From Paenibacillus foliorum (GTDB lineage: Bacteria > Bacillota > Bacilli > Paenibacillales > NBRC-103111): a stretch of DNA of 64,000 nucleotides. The stretch covers positions 62,001-126,000 of the forward strand of contig NZ_WHOD01000109.1 of NCBI RefSeq assembly GCF_013141765.1, written 5' to 3'. The position numbers and the translations under genes are program-made. Shown here in pieces: positions 8,107 through 17,264 of the stretch. A model generated the notes under the pieces. The model worked only from the letters and a program-made list of their open reading frames with translations. It had not been told where the DNA came from and searched no databases. Each line of letters begins with the position of its first letter. Position 1 is the stretch's first letter.

Positions 8107-10602
8107 TTAAAATAAACATCGATATCCGTTAAGCTTTACAGGGCCTAACAAGCCGGATGGATGGGACATACCGTCATATCGGTTAGCTAAGCTGTTCGTA
8201 ACTTCAATCCGCAGTACGTGCTCGCCGGATCCAGACAAAAGTGCCTCACGAACCGATAAAACATAAGGCTTCCACATTCTCACACCTATTTCTTGACCAT
8301 TAAGCGATACTCGTACAAACTCATGCACATCCCCCAGGTTCAATTCAATGGATTTGAAACCATCTGCTACCCCTTCAGAAAGGTTAAATCGTTTCTCATA
8401 TAACACGGTACCCGATATCTTCTGCTTCCCTTCCCACTCCGTCCATGAACTTAGCTGCTCCAATTCCTTACTGCCACAGTCCCCTTCAGCTTGCCACTCG
8501 GTTGATAAATCAAGCAGCTCCACCATTTCTGGTTCGCCACCCATTCTCTGCGTCCCTTGCTCGGAAGTATCGATAACCAGCCACAAGCATTCTCGACGCT
8601 GCAGAGTCAGCTCTATCAAGGCTCCCTCTCCCACACTGTTTCTAAGAGCTGCTGCTGCACGGACAACTCCAGACCAAGGACACCAAAGCTCTGCTTTTCC
8701 TGATAACGGTGTATGCACAACTCCTGTAAAGACTTCTTCACCTTCGTTCACGAAAACGTAAAAGTCTACTCCATCCTTCACAACATGGCTAATTCGAACT
8801 GAACTGCAAGCTGGAGCAATCACCATATCCCTGGAAAGCAGTCCATTCAAAAGAGAAGGCAGCCTCTCCGCTTCATCCAGACGGAAAAACCTTCGACCTT
8901 TTCCCTTCTCATTGACTATTGACACATCTTCGTCTGATGCTTCGATAACTAGCCCGCCGCATTCGGCAAACCCGTTCAGCAGCTCACGCTCTCTCGCGCC
9001 AATAATGCCAATATCCTCTATCAATACAGCCTTATACTGCTGCTGTCCAATACAAATTCGCCCTTCCTCAGTAAAATTACAAGAAGAAAGCAGCTCCGTT
9101 TCGAGGTAATTAAATTCAATCTGCTGCTCGAAAAACGGCTTAACTGATTTCCAAGGCAGTGAGGTCGCCCCCACCAACACAGCCAGCTCTGTTTGATTAA
9201 CACTATCCGTCATTAGCCAGCTCATTCGCTTAATATAGCGGGCAAACTGCTGGTATTCTGACCACCATATATTGTTCGGTCCGACATCCGGCGGACGCTC
9301 ATCCCGTCGAGAATCACGGACTGAATAATAAAATGCATGGGGCGAAATCATATTCGTTCCCCTGACAAACAGCCAATCCAAATACCATTTCATCTCGTCG
9401 GCCTTGAGGGACCATCCACTCTCTTTGCCGCAAACCCCGAAGCATTCATTAATAACACGTCGGCGTCCCCTATGGCGAGCAGCATCAGAAGCACATTTAC
9501 CCATTGTACTATGCACTCCATCTACCGCTTTCCCTTCCTCTGGAGCAATGTATCGCCACACTACATCCTGTCCGGGTATATGGAACCATGCTTGAGCACC
9601 GATATCATCGCTAGCTGCTGGATGTCCAGTAAGCGCAATTCCATGCTTCTCGCACCACTCATGCAGCGGCTTATAGTAGCTCGCAGCTAATCGGTGATGG
9701 ACAGATGTTTCATAGGTTCTGCGAATCGCGGCAGTACGAGTTCCTGCTTCGAACCAGATGGCACCAAGCTCCTTTTCCTCATTGCCTCCTGCTTTATAAT
9801 CAGCCATAAATCCAGTTGTCCAAGGCTTTAATCCCTTCTTATGATTACGACCGAGCAAATCAGGCTCATCCGTAAACATCGCGATGACCGTTTTGCCAAA
9901 ATGTCTCTTAAGCTTCCCATAATATGCCTCATGAGTGAGGGTAATAAACGTCTGTACCGCATCAGAACTCAACAAGTCCGCAGCAAGCGGCGCGTCATCT
10001 TCCCCATCATCCTGTCCCTCGTGAATGCCACGTATCGTCCCCTTCGAGAACGTTTCTATAAAAACAAGCACAGACCATTCTCCATCATCAGGCTGCCGGA
10101 AGGTGACTCCTCCACTATCATAGTCTTCAATGACCTGGACGTGATCAAGATCAATCTCATTCACGGAACGTTTGCGGACGGCTTGTACAGAAATAACCTT
10201 ATCCCCGGGTGGCAGTGTGAAGGAAATGTTCGTCAAGCCGCTGCAGGGATATTCAACCATTTGCAGACCACGGCTCGCATATTCAGGATTGGCTTTAACA
10301 ACCAAGCCATTGGCAGCACCAGACGGATACATCCCTTCGTCGTACAAAATGACAATCATTCCTTGAGCCTCTGCTTCCAACACAGCTGTCTCAACCAACT
10401 CCATGAAAGGTTCCGATAAATAAGGCTGACTTCTTGGAAGCCCCATCCTCGGGTGAAGGACAAAGCCCATAACCTCTTTGGATTTAAAATCATGTATCTG
10501 CCTAATTAGCTCATTTTTATTCAATTCATCGTTCCAGAACCAGAATGGAATCGGAGTAAACTCATCTTCGGGTTCCCAAAAAGCACTTTTTAAATGTTCC
10601 AT
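8107..10602 (-). CDS. GH106-like glycosidase (putative alpha-L-rhamnosidase)
   Basis: An 831-residue protein without a signal peptide. The N-terminus (PFWFWNDEL at 19-27, FVLHPR at 47-52, YDEGMYPSG at 88-96) and the FTDEPD motif near residue 243-248 are typical of the GH106-type alpha-rhamnosidase-like fold, where acidic residues act in the barrel. The last 150 residues look like a galactose-binding beta-sandwich (for example RVSLNGQEIG and LRIEVTNSLANR). GAGGG lies 10 nt before ATG 10602. It is cytoplasmic, so it probably trims imported oligosaccharides. The lactonase-like gene lies 248 bp downstream on the same strand. Rhamnosidase activity is inferred from family resemblance; many relatives are uncharacterised. 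Confidence 0.75.
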   Translation of the reverse strand: MEHLKSAFWEPEDEFTPIPFWFWNDELNKNELIRQIHDFKSKEVMGFVLHPRMGLPRSQPYLSEPFMELVETAVLEAEAQGMIVILYDEGMYPSGAANGLVVKANPEYASRGLQMVEYPCSGLTNISFTLPPGDKVISVQAVRKRSVNEIDLDHVQVIEDYDSGGVTFRQPDDGEWSVLVFIETFSKGTIRGIHEGQDDGEDDAPLAADLLSSDAVQTFITLTHEAYYGKLKRHFGKTVIAMFTDEPDLLGRNHKKGLKPWTTGFMADYKAGGNEEKELGAIWFEAGTRTAAIRRTYETSVHHRLAASYYKPLHEWCEKHGIALTGHPAASDDIGAQAWFHIPGQDVVWRYIAPEEGKAVDGVHSTMGKCASDAARHRGRRRVINECFGVCGKESGWSLKADEMKWYLDWLFVRGTNMISPHAFYYSVRDSRRDERPPDVGPNNIWWSEYQQFARYIKRMSWLMTDSVNQTELAVLVGATSLPWKSVKPFFEQQIEFNYLETELLSSCNFTEEGRICIGQQQYKAVLIEDIGIIGARERELLNGFAECGGLVIEASDEDVSIVNEKGKGRRFFRLDEAERLPSLLNGLLSRDMVIAPACSSVRISHVVKDGVDFYVFVNEGEEVFTGVVHTPLSGKAELWCPWSGVVRAAAALRNSVGEGALIELTLQRRECLWLVIDTSEQGTQRMGGEPEMVELLDLSTEWQAEGDCGSKELEQLSSWTEWEGKQKISGTVLYEKRFNLSEGVADGFKSIELNLGDVHEFVRVSLNGQEIGVRMWKPYVLSVREALLSGSGEHVLRIEVTNSLANRYDGMSHPSGLLGPVKLNGYRCLF

Positions 10603-10908
10603 TAAATTAAAACCCTCACTTTCAGCCCCCAGCTATTTTCTTATAAATGACCATTTGCTTTTCCGCCTCTCACCAACATAACAACCATTTTAATTTCAAA
10701 CAATCAGCCTTTTTTAATAATCAGCCTCATTCTGTTAGCACTTTCTTGCTTAATTTGGACTATATTGCATCTAGCCCCTAGGATTGCTGCAATGATAAGC
10801 ATTTCAAGCACATGGCACTAAGAAATTACATTCACGCAAAATGCCCTTTATAAAAGCCATATTACGCGGCTAAATAAAGGGCATCATTATTTCATTTTAT
10901 AATGAGTG
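10603..10908. other. Intergenic region with GH51 terminator
   Basis: This 306-bp gap between two minus-strand sugar genes contains the large hairpin listed at 10841-10884 and presumably the promoter of the GH106-like gene. I could not assign a -35/-10 pair. Nothing else was seen. Confidence 0.5.
10841..10884 (-). terminator. Hairpin terminator after GH51 gene
   Basis: ATGCCCTTTAT pairs with ATAAAGGGCAT, and inner AGCC/GGCT extends the stem. On the minus strand it is followed by only TTTTG, so the U-tract is short. It starts about 25 bp past the stop of the arabinofuranosidase. Confidence 0.65.
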
Positions 10909-12426
10909 CTACGAACCTGCTTTTAAACGGATCACATTCCAGGAAAGCTTAGGCAGGCTCGCTTGAATATAGCCATCCTTCGCAGCCGCGCCACCTTTAT
11001 TATGCGGTACCACGGAATGAGGATGGGCAGCAGTATTGGTAGCTTTGACATCATCATGCTCAAGCACAATATGCTCGACTACCTGATAACCTACGAACCC
11101 GCGAATATCCACATCCAGAAGCAGTGATGCTTCAGTATCTTTATTTACTGCAAATACGGTTAGCTCTTCATTTTCTTCATTGTACACTGCTGTCGACTCC
11201 AAGTATGGCACATCCGTAAAGTCCTTACTGTCATACTTTGGTGAAGAAATGATCGGATTAAGCGCAACGCCTCTCCCATATACTGAAGCATGCATGTACG
11301 GGTAGAAGATCGTTTGGCGCCAAGCATCGCCGCCGTTATCCGTCATAATCGGAGCAATTACGTTAACGAGCTGCGCCATACAAGCAATTTTCACTCGGTC
11401 CGAGTTACGCAGTAATGTAATCAGCAAGCAGCCGACAAGCAGCGCGTCCTCAAATGTATATACATCCTCCAATTGGGGCGGAGCAATTGACCAAGGCTCT
11501 AATTTGCGGTCGGCAGCATTAGAGTGAAACCATACATTCCACTCATCGAAGGACAGGTACATCGTCTTTTTGCTTCTCTTCTTCGCCTTTATGTAATCGC
11601 AGGTCGCAATAATTTCCTTAATGAAATAATCCATATCAAGAGAGCGCCCTAAAAAATTCGGCAGATCATTATCACGGTTTCCATAATAGGTATGCAAGGA
11701 TAAGTACTCAACATGCTCATAGGTATGATCTAGAACGGTCGCTTCCCACTCTGCATAGGTTTTCATCGCCCGATTGGAGCTTCCGCATGCAACTAGTTCA
11801 ATGGTTGGATCAACCCATTTCATAGCTTTTGCAGACTCTTGTGCGATTCTACCGTATTCATCAGCGGTCTTATGACCAATCTGCCAAGGACCATCCATTT
11901 CGTTTCCCAGGCACCATGTTTTTATTTTATGTGGTTCCTTGTAGCCATGCGAAACACGAAGGTCGCTCCAATACGAGCCTGAGGGATGGTTACAGTATTC
12001 TACCAAGTTTCTAGCTGCATCGATGCCACGTGTCCCTAGATTGACAGCCATATTAACCTCGGAGTTGACCAGCTTGGCCCATTCCATAAATTCATTCGTT
12101 CCTACGTAATTGGGCTCAACCGTTTTCCAAGCCAACTCCAGCCTTGCCGGACGCTGCTCCACCGGTCCTATACCATCCTCCCAGTTATATCCAGAAACAA
12201 AATTCCCGCCCGGATAACGGATAAGAGGCACCCCAATTTCATTAATCAGATTAATAACATCCTTACGAAATCCCTTTTCGTCAGCCTCTGGGTGTCCTGG
12301 CTCATAAATCCCCCCATAAACCGCACGTCCGAGATGCTCGATAAACGAACCAAAGATGCGCTTGTCCACCTCAGCGATTTTATAATCCTTCTCCAAAATC
12401 ATCTTCGCTTTCTTCATCTCTGCCAT
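10909..12426 (-). CDS. abfA: GH51 alpha-L-arabinofuranosidase
   Basis: A 505-residue intracellular retaining glycosidase that releases terminal alpha-L-arabinofuranose from arabinan or arabinoxylan oligosaccharides. The family N-terminus (FGSFIEHLGRAVYGGIYEP) is intact. The acid/base glutamate is in GNEMDG (E176) and the nucleophile in FDEWNVW (E295). A C-terminal beta-sandwich follows. Length matches the roughly 500 residues usual for the family. The start is ATG 12426: AGGA lies 7 nt upstream, whereas it nearly abuts the in-frame ATG at 12432. A divergently transcribed ArsR-like regulator and AT-rich palindromes lie directly upstream, so control by that regulator is likely. Confidence 0.95.
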   Translation of the reverse strand: MAEMKKAKMILEKDYKIAEVDKRIFGSFIEHLGRAVYGGIYEPGHPEADEKGFRKDVINLINEIGVPLIRYPGGNFVSGYNWEDGIGPVEQRPARLELAWKTVEPNYVGTNEFMEWAKLVNSEVNMAVNLGTRGIDAARNLVEYCNHPSGSYWSDLRVSHGYKEPHKIKTWCLGNEMDGPWQIGHKTADEYGRIAQESAKAMKWVDPTIELVACGSSNRAMKTYAEWEATVLDHTYEHVEYLSLHTYYGNRDNDLPNFLGRSLDMDYFIKEIIATCDYIKAKKRSKKTMYLSFDEWNVWFHSNAADRKLEPWSIAPPQLEDVYTFEDALLVGCLLITLLRNSDRVKIACMAQLVNVIAPIMTDNGGDAWRQTIFYPYMHASVYGRGVALNPIISSPKYDSKDFTDVPYLESTAVYNEENEELTVFAVNKDTEASLLLDVDIRGFVGYQVVEHIVLEHDDVKATNTAAHPHSVVPHNKGGAAAKDGYIQASLPKLSWNVIRLKAGS

Positions 12427-12457
12427 TATCATGTCCTCATTTCATCTTTTATTTTAT

Positions 12458-12469
12458 ATTTATATAAAT
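12458..12469. promoter_or_regulatory. AT-rich palindrome near abfA promoter
   Basis: ATTTATATAAAT is a perfect 12-bp palindrome about 32 bp upstream of the abfA start. It could be an operator, but in sequence this AT-rich chance palindromes are common. Confidence 0.3.
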
Positions 12470-12583
12470 CAATTCATACTTATGTATATTATTTTATGAG
12501 ATTCAAGCAGCCCATGTCAATCAAAATGTTGACGGTTACAAGTTATAATTCAAAAAGCTTGCTCTTTCTTTTTAAATTGTTTT

Positions 12584-12603
12584 ATTTTATAATTTTATAA
12601 AAT
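12584..12603. promoter_or_regulatory. Candidate operator of the ArsR-like regulator
   Basis: ATTTTATAA and TTATAAAAT form perfect 9-bp arms around a TT spacer. They lie 26 bp before the regulator start, in the abfA/regulator divergent region. The size fits a winged-helix dimer. Autoregulation is inferred. Confidence 0.4.
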
Positions 12604-12628
12604 AGTCTATGCAAACGAGGACATCCCT

Positions 12629-13534
12629 ATGATCTATATAAAAGAACTGAAATCAGGCTTACCTATTTTCAAGGCGCTCAGCTCAGACATCCGCATCCAA
12701 ATCATTGAATTACTGGCCACTCATGATTCTTTGAATCTGAATGATATCGCAGGCAAGCTGAGTCTGACCAACGGTGCCGTTACTATGCATATAAAGAAGC
12801 TTGAGGAGAGCGGACTGATTAAAATTAACACCGCGGTAGGCAAGCATGGCATTCAAAAAATATGCTATCTCAACGAAGACAAGCTCATGGTGGATTTGCG
12901 GAACAAAGAAAACAAAAACTTGTATGAGGTCGAGATTAAGCTCGGACATTACAGCGCATACGAGGCACATCCAACCTGCGGGCTTGCCACAAAGGACAGG
13001 ATTATTGGTGAATTCGACGATCCGCGTTATTTTGCCGACCCCGAGCATATTAATGCCGAAATCATCTGGCTGACTGAGGGATATTTTGAATACAGAATTC
13101 CGAATTACTTGAAGCCTAATCAACAATTTGAGGAGCTTCAGTTTATTATGGAGCTTGGTTCGGAGGCGCCTGGATATTGCAATAATTGGCCGTCCGATAT
13201 TTATTTTCATTTGAATGATATTGAGCTGGGCTTTTGGACAAGTCCCGGAGATTTTGGCGGTGAGAAAGGCACGTTCAATCCAGACTGGTGGCTGCCTAAT
13301 TTAAATCAATACGGGGTTCTGAAAATGATTCGGATTAACAAGGACGGCTCCTTCATTGACGGCCAGAAAATATCGGAAACCACTCTTGCAAGCATCGGAC
13401 TCGACTATAAAAGTGATATTAAGCTGAGGTTCTCCGTTCCTTCCAAAGCCAAAAACTTACATGGCCTAACCATTTATGGAAGCAAGTTCGGCAACTACAA
13501 TCAGGATATTTTGGCAAGAGTGCTGTATAAGTAG
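12629..13534 (+). CDS. ArsR-like winged-helix regulator with large C-terminal domain
   Basis: A 301-residue protein. Residues about 13-80 form an ArsR-type winged helix (IFKALSSDIRIQIIELL, then a recognition helix around LTNGAVTMHIKKLE). The remaining 220 residues are unlike ordinary ArsR proteins: beta-rich and aromatic, with Cys at CGLAT and GYCNNWPSD. They probably form a ligand-sensing or oligomerisation domain. The start ATG 12629 follows CGAGGA at about 8 nt. The gene is divergent from the arabinofuranosidase, so arabinose or arabino-oligosaccharide sensing is the natural guess. The HTH is clear, the ligand is not. No metal-binding CxC motif of arsenic sensors was seen. Confidence 0.8.
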   Translation: MIYIKELKSGLPIFKALSSDIRIQIIELLATHDSLNLNDIAGKLSLTNGAVTMHIKKLEESGLIKINTAVGKHGIQKICYLNEDKLMVDLRNKENKNLYEVEIKLGHYSAYEAHPTCGLATKDRIIGEFDDPRYFADPEHINAEIIWLTEGYFEYRIPNYLKPNQQFEELQFIMELGSEAPGYCNNWPSDIYFHLNDIELGFWTSPGDFGGEKGTFNPDWWLPNLNQYGVLKMIRINKDGSFIDGQKISETTLASIGLDYKSDIKLRFSVPSKAKNLHGLTIYGSKFGNYNQDILARVLYK

Positions 13535-13679
13535 CTTAATTTCAATAAAAATGGAAGAAATATAGCAATTTTCACAAAAATATTTGTGAAATTAATAAAA
13601 ATGTCAAACAATTTTAAGGTTATTTTAATAATCGTAATATAAACTATTTACATATCCAATTATTAGGCGGGTGACTGGA

Positions 13680-13907
13680 ATGAAATTATTTATTACGATT
13701 CAGAATAAAAGCGTACCTGTATACTCCGATGAAAAAAATAAAAAGAAATTTAATCTATTGATTTCTGCACTAGATTCTAAACTGTTAAAAGGCAAACGTG
13801 CCATCAAAAAATGCCTTGATTCATTAATAAGCATTGAAATCGTTGGATGCGAAGCCATCCTCCATTCTTATAATGAAACAGATTCGCTTGCCTTGTCTCT
13901 CTATTAA
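13680..13907 (+). CDS. Small hypothetical protein, 75 aa
   Basis: A 75-residue basic protein (start MKLFITIQNKSV, many Lys in residues 15-45) with no recognised family and no membrane segment. ATG 13680 is preferred over the in-frame GTG at 13671 because GGCGGG lies about 8 nt before it. The stop TAA falls in the loop of a perfect terminator hairpin, which supports a real, compact, single-gene transcript. No function is proposed. Confidence 0.6.
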   Translation: MKLFITIQNKSVPVYSDEKNKKKFNLLISALDSKLLKGKRAIKKCLDSLISIEIVGCEAILHSYNETDSLALSLY

Positions 13908-13922
13908 GAGAGACTTTTTTTT
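13895..13922 (+). terminator. Terminator overlapping the stop codon of the 75-aa gene
   Basis: GTCTCTCT pairs with AGAGAGAC around an ATTA loop, followed by eight T. The stop TAA (13905-13907) lies at the loop and right arm. Confidence 0.9.
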
Positions 13923-13940
13923 GTAATATCGGATGGACTG

Positions 13941-13980
13941 CTTGGAGGACTTCCTAGGACTTGCAAGGACTTGCTAGGAC
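13941..13980. repeat. Four tandem 10-bp units ending AGGAC
   Basis: The units read cttggaggac, ttcctaggac, ttgcaaggac and ttgctaggac, in exact 10-bp register. Related GGACTGCTGG words continue to about 14030. The run is short and its role is unknown. Confidence 0.6.
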
Positions 13981-14164
13981 ACCATGGTCGCCGTGATCTG
14001 CTGAAGGACTGCTGGGAGACTGCTGGAATGTACAAGTTTTCAGCATAGCTGTACCAATCTGAACCATTCTGTAACTGCAAAAATAAGTGCCTTCATCGAA
14101 AGGGCTTCAATTGAAGCCTCTTACTCTATTCCAGTGTGGACATAGTATAAACAACAAAATACTG

Positions 14165-14360
14165 TGCTTGGTGGAACTGAAAGTTCCGCTATTCAAGCTG
14201 CTTCGTCAAATTCGAGACAATAGCGGAAGTCCTGCTTCCGTTATTAGGGAGAATGCAGGCTAATTTCCCCAAAAACGAAGAAATAACGGAACGATGGATT
14301 CCTGTATTTCTTCGTTTTTGTGCTTATTGCTAGAAATAAAGGAAGGATTGCTTCCGCAAG
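14165..14360. repeat. Dispersed hairpin element family A, copy 1 (diverged)
   Basis: GACAATAGCGGAAGT, TTCC-TTAT and then a hairpin from about 14270 to 14320 (AAAAACGAAGAAATA ... TATTTCTTCGTTTTT), followed by TGTGCTTA, match the order of blocks at 37556-37670. It lies directly upstream of hrpB. Confidence 0.6.
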
Positions 14361-14572
14361 AAACACGACTACAACTGTTAAAATGAACAAGAATGAACTA
14401 AGCGGTAGCAATCCGCGTCTATTCCTACAAAACATACAAGTGTCAATTGTACACGATGGACACAATAAAGTGTTTATTATTATTTCTATTTATAGGCTCA
14501 TTGATGGTACAATCAGAGAACCGTAAAAAGACCCATGTGAGTTTTGGAACTAAAGCTAAGTGGAGTGATTCG

Positions 14573-17089
14573 ATGATTACCAAATTACCAATTGAGCCGG
14601 TACTACCGGAATTAATAGAGGCATTGAGCTCGTCATCCAGTGCCGTACTAGTGGCACCACCAGGCGCAGGTAAAACAACCCGAGTTCCACTTGCGTTGCT
14701 GGAGAATCCGATGTTCGCAGGTCAGCGTATTTTGATGCTGGAGCCGCGCCGACTAGCTGCCAGAGCAGCAGCACGTTATATGGCTTCCGCCTTAGGTGAG
14801 CAGGTTGGCGAAACCGTCGGATACCGGGTGAGGCTCGACAGTAAGATCGGGCCGAATACAAGAATTGAAGCCATCACCGAAGGAGTGCTGACTCGTCTGC
14901 TCCAGAGCGACCCCTCTCTGGAGGGTGTGGGCATCGTCATCTTCGATGAATATCACGAGCGCAGCCTGCATGCAGACCTAGGCTTGGCGCTCTGCTTGCA
15001 AGCCCAGGCTGTTTTGCGCGATGATCTGCGCATTCTGGTCATGTCGGCTACGCTGGACGCGGAGCCTGTAGGAGCGCTGTTGAACGATGCGCCTATCATC
15101 CGTAGCGAAGGCCGTATGTTTCCGGTCGAGACGGTCTATCTCGACAAGCGTATGGAAGGCCGCATCGAAGCAGCCGCGGTGCGCTGTATCGTTAGCGCGC
15201 TGGACACGCAGTCGGGCGATCTGCTCGTGTTTCTACCGGGCGCAGGAGAAATCCGGCGGACTGAAGCCCAGCTGCGAGCACTGCAGCTGGGCTCTCACGT
15301 GCGGATCGCTCCGCTGCACGGCAGCCTGCCGCAGGAGGCGCAGGATTTGGCGATTGCGCCAAGCCCAGCCGGCACGCGGAAAGTCGTGCTGGCGACTACA
15401 ATCGCCGAGTCGAGCCTTACCGTCGAGGGCGTGCGTATCGTCATCGACAGCGGGCTAATGCGCGTGCCCCGCTTCTCGCCGCGGACCGGCATGACACGCT
15501 TGGAGACGGTTACGGTCTCCCGCGCATCGGCAGATCAGCGGCGCGGACGCGCCGGGCGGCTTGAGCCCGGTGTATGCTACCGCCTGTGGACGGAGCAGGA
15601 GGACAGGCAGCTGGCCGCGCGCAGTACGCCCGAGATGCTCGAGGCAGATCTAGCGCCGCTGGCGCTCGAGCTCGCCGCATGGGGCGCAGCGCCGGACGAG
15701 CTGCTGTGGCTCGACCCGCCGCCTGCGGCCGCGTATGCGCAGGCGCGCGAGCTGCTAGGCCGTCTAGGCGCCTTAGCGGCAAACGGCACGCTCAGTGCCC
15801 AAGGTCGGCAGATGGCCGACCTTGGACTTCACCCGCGGCTCGCGCATATGATCCTCCAAGCCGTCCCGCTCGGCTTGGGTAGTCTCGCATGCGATCTCGC
15901 TGCACTATTGAACGAGCGCGATATATTGCGCGGCGACACTGCTTTTGATTGTGATCTGCGGCTGCGCCTAGAAGCACTCAGGAGCAACCAAGCCGAAGCT
16001 CAAGGATCATCGATGACCGCATCTTATCTGGGGTTTTCTGTGGATACAGCGGCCTGCAAGCGTATCCGCACAGAAGCTCAGCAATGGAAACGAGCTCTGG
16101 CGATCCATACAACTCAGCCATCAGATGTAAATATGTGTGGGCTGCTGTTAGCTTTCGCCTATCCAGACCGTATTGCACAGCGAAGAACAGCAGGACGCTT
16201 CCTTCTAAGTAACGGACGCGGAGCTGTTTTTACACAGCAGCAGGTGCTTAGCAATGCTCCCTACTTGGTGGCAGCTGAGTTAGACGATCTCGGGCCAGAG
16301 AGCCGAATTTATTCGGCAGCACCTGTCGACCTCGACGATCTGGAGCGCCACTTCAAAGATCAGATTGAAGTGGAAGCTTTGATCCTCTGGGACAAGTCAG
16401 CCCTGGCGGTTCGCGGTCGAAGCCGGCTGCGGCTCGGCTCGCTAGTTCTGAAGGAAGCTCCACTCGCCGCTCCCCATGCAGAAGATACACTTGCCGCGCT
16501 GCTAAGCGGCATTGCAGAGGAAGGGCTGGAGCTGCTGCCTTGGACGAAAGCCTCCCGACAATATCGGGAGCGTTTAAGCTTCATGCATCTCCACGACTCC
16601 AATTGGCCGGATGTTTCCGACCAAGCACTGCTGTCCTCGCTGAAGGAGTGGCTCGGACCTCATGTTTATGGACTGAAAAGTCGAGGAGAACTCCAACGAC
16701 TGAATACAATCGAAGTGCTCGAATCCATACTCTCTTGGGATCAGCGCCGCGAGCTCGATTCCAATGCTCCAACACATATCGTTGTGCCCAGCGGCTCACG
16801 AATTCCTGTCGACTATAGCGAGCCCGCTTCACCATCACTTAACGTTAGGCTGCAGGAAATGTTCGGTTTGCAGGAAACACCCCGCATTGCCGGTCGTAAA
16901 GTTCCACTCACCCTGCATCTGCTATCGCCCGCCCAGCGGCCGGTGCAAGTAACTCAGGATCTAGCCAGCTTTTGGAAGAATGCCTACTTTGAGGTCAAAA
17001 AGGACCTCAAAGGCCGCTACCCGAAGCATTACTGGCCGGATGACCCTCTTGTTGCGATGCCAACAAACCGAGCCCGTCCACGTCCATAG
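14573..17089 (+). CDS. hrpB: ATP-dependent RNA helicase HrpB
   Basis: An 838-residue DExH-box helicase of the HrpB family. Walker A is APPGAGKTT (28-36), the DEYH box is at 125-128, SAT at 158-160, and QRRGRAGR marks motif VI. The helicase-associated winged-helix region and the HrpB C-terminal domain follow, ending with the family-typical KGRYPKHYWPDDPL. The length matches the family. The start is ATG 14573, with GGAG 7 nt upstream; the longer frame from 14447 has a hydrophobic non-family leader and no ribosome site. The RNA substrate of HrpB is not established. The middle of the gene (about 15.1-15.95 kb) is much richer in GC than its ends or its neighbours. A terminator overlaps the stop. 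Confidence 0.95.
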   Translation: MITKLPIEPVLPELIEALSSSSSAVLVAPPGAGKTTRVPLALLENPMFAGQRILMLEPRRLAARAAARYMASALGEQVGETVGYRVRLDSKIGPNTRIEAITEGVLTRLLQSDPSLEGVGIVIFDEYHERSLHADLGLALCLQAQAVLRDDLRILVMSATLDAEPVGALLNDAPIIRSEGRMFPVETVYLDKRMEGRIEAAAVRCIVSALDTQSGDLLVFLPGAGEIRRTEAQLRALQLGSHVRIAPLHGSLPQEAQDLAIAPSPAGTRKVVLATTIAESSLTVEGVRIVIDSGLMRVPRFSPRTGMTRLETVTVSRASADQRRGRAGRLEPGVCYRLWTEQEDRQLAARSTPEMLEADLAPLALELAAWGAAPDELLWLDPPPAAAYAQARELLGRLGALAANGTLSAQGRQMADLGLHPRLAHMILQAVPLGLGSLACDLAALLNERDILRGDTAFDCDLRLRLEALRSNQAEAQGSSMTASYLGFSVDTAACKRIRTEAQQWKRALAIHTTQPSDVNMCGLLLAFAYPDRIAQRRTAGRFLLSNGRGAVFTQQQVLSNAPYLVAAELDDLGPESRIYSAAPVDLDDLERHFKDQIEVEALILWDKSALAVRGRSRLRLGSLVLKEAPLAAPHAEDTLAALLSGIAEEGLELLPWTKASRQYRERLSFMHLHDSNWPDVSDQALLSSLKEWLGPHVYGLKSRGELQRLNTIEVLESILSWDQRRELDSNAPTHIVVPSGSRIPVDYSEPASPSLNVRLQEMFGLQETPRIAGRKVPLTLHLLSPAQRPVQVTQDLASFWKNAYFEVKKDLKGRYPKHYWPDDPLVAMPTNRARPRP

Positions 17090-17109
17090 TCCCTCATTTG
17101 AGGGGCTTT
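17088..17109 (+). terminator. Terminator after hrpB
   Basis: AGTCCCTC pairs with GAGGGGCT (one G-U pair) around ATTT, followed by TTGGCTCTTTG. It overlaps the hrpB stop codon. The U-tract is weak. Confidence 0.55.
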
Positions 17110-17201
17110 GGCTCTTTGTAAATCACAAATCAGCTTTCCTCAAATTAATTTATCTGCTAGATTTCGAATAATTCTTTAAATTTCATTTAATCACCTCATG
17201 C

Positions 17202-17232
17202 AAAAAAAGGAGCAGCAGCCGCAGCTTACTCC
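17202..17232 (-). terminator. Terminator after the GNAT gene
   Basis: On the minus strand GGAGTA pairs with TGCTCC around a GC-rich loop, followed by seven T. It lies about 33 bp past the stop at 17265. Confidence 0.6.
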
Positions 17233-17264
17233 TCCTCCATCGATCCTCATTTAGCTTAAAAATA

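Larger units (their letters stand above)
13908..14572. other. Intergenic region with decamer repeats and a family A element
   Basis: A 665-bp non-coding stretch between the small gene and hrpB. It holds four 10-bp tandem units (13941-13980) and the most diverged copy of dispersed hairpin family A (about 14165-14360). The reading frame of hrpB extends upstream to 14447, but that extension lacks a ribosome site. Confidence 0.6.

Noticed and set aside
13941..13980. Possible CRISPR-like array
   Set aside because: Units are 10 bp and contiguous without spacers; no cas genes.
14447..14572. 42-codon N-terminal extension of hrpB
   Set aside because: Hydrophobic, non-family sequence without ribosome site; ATG 14573 has GGAG at proper distance.
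15087..15980. Several long alternative-frame ORFs inside hrpB
   Set aside because: They are products of high GC in the third codon position; hrpB itself has all helicase motifs in frame.
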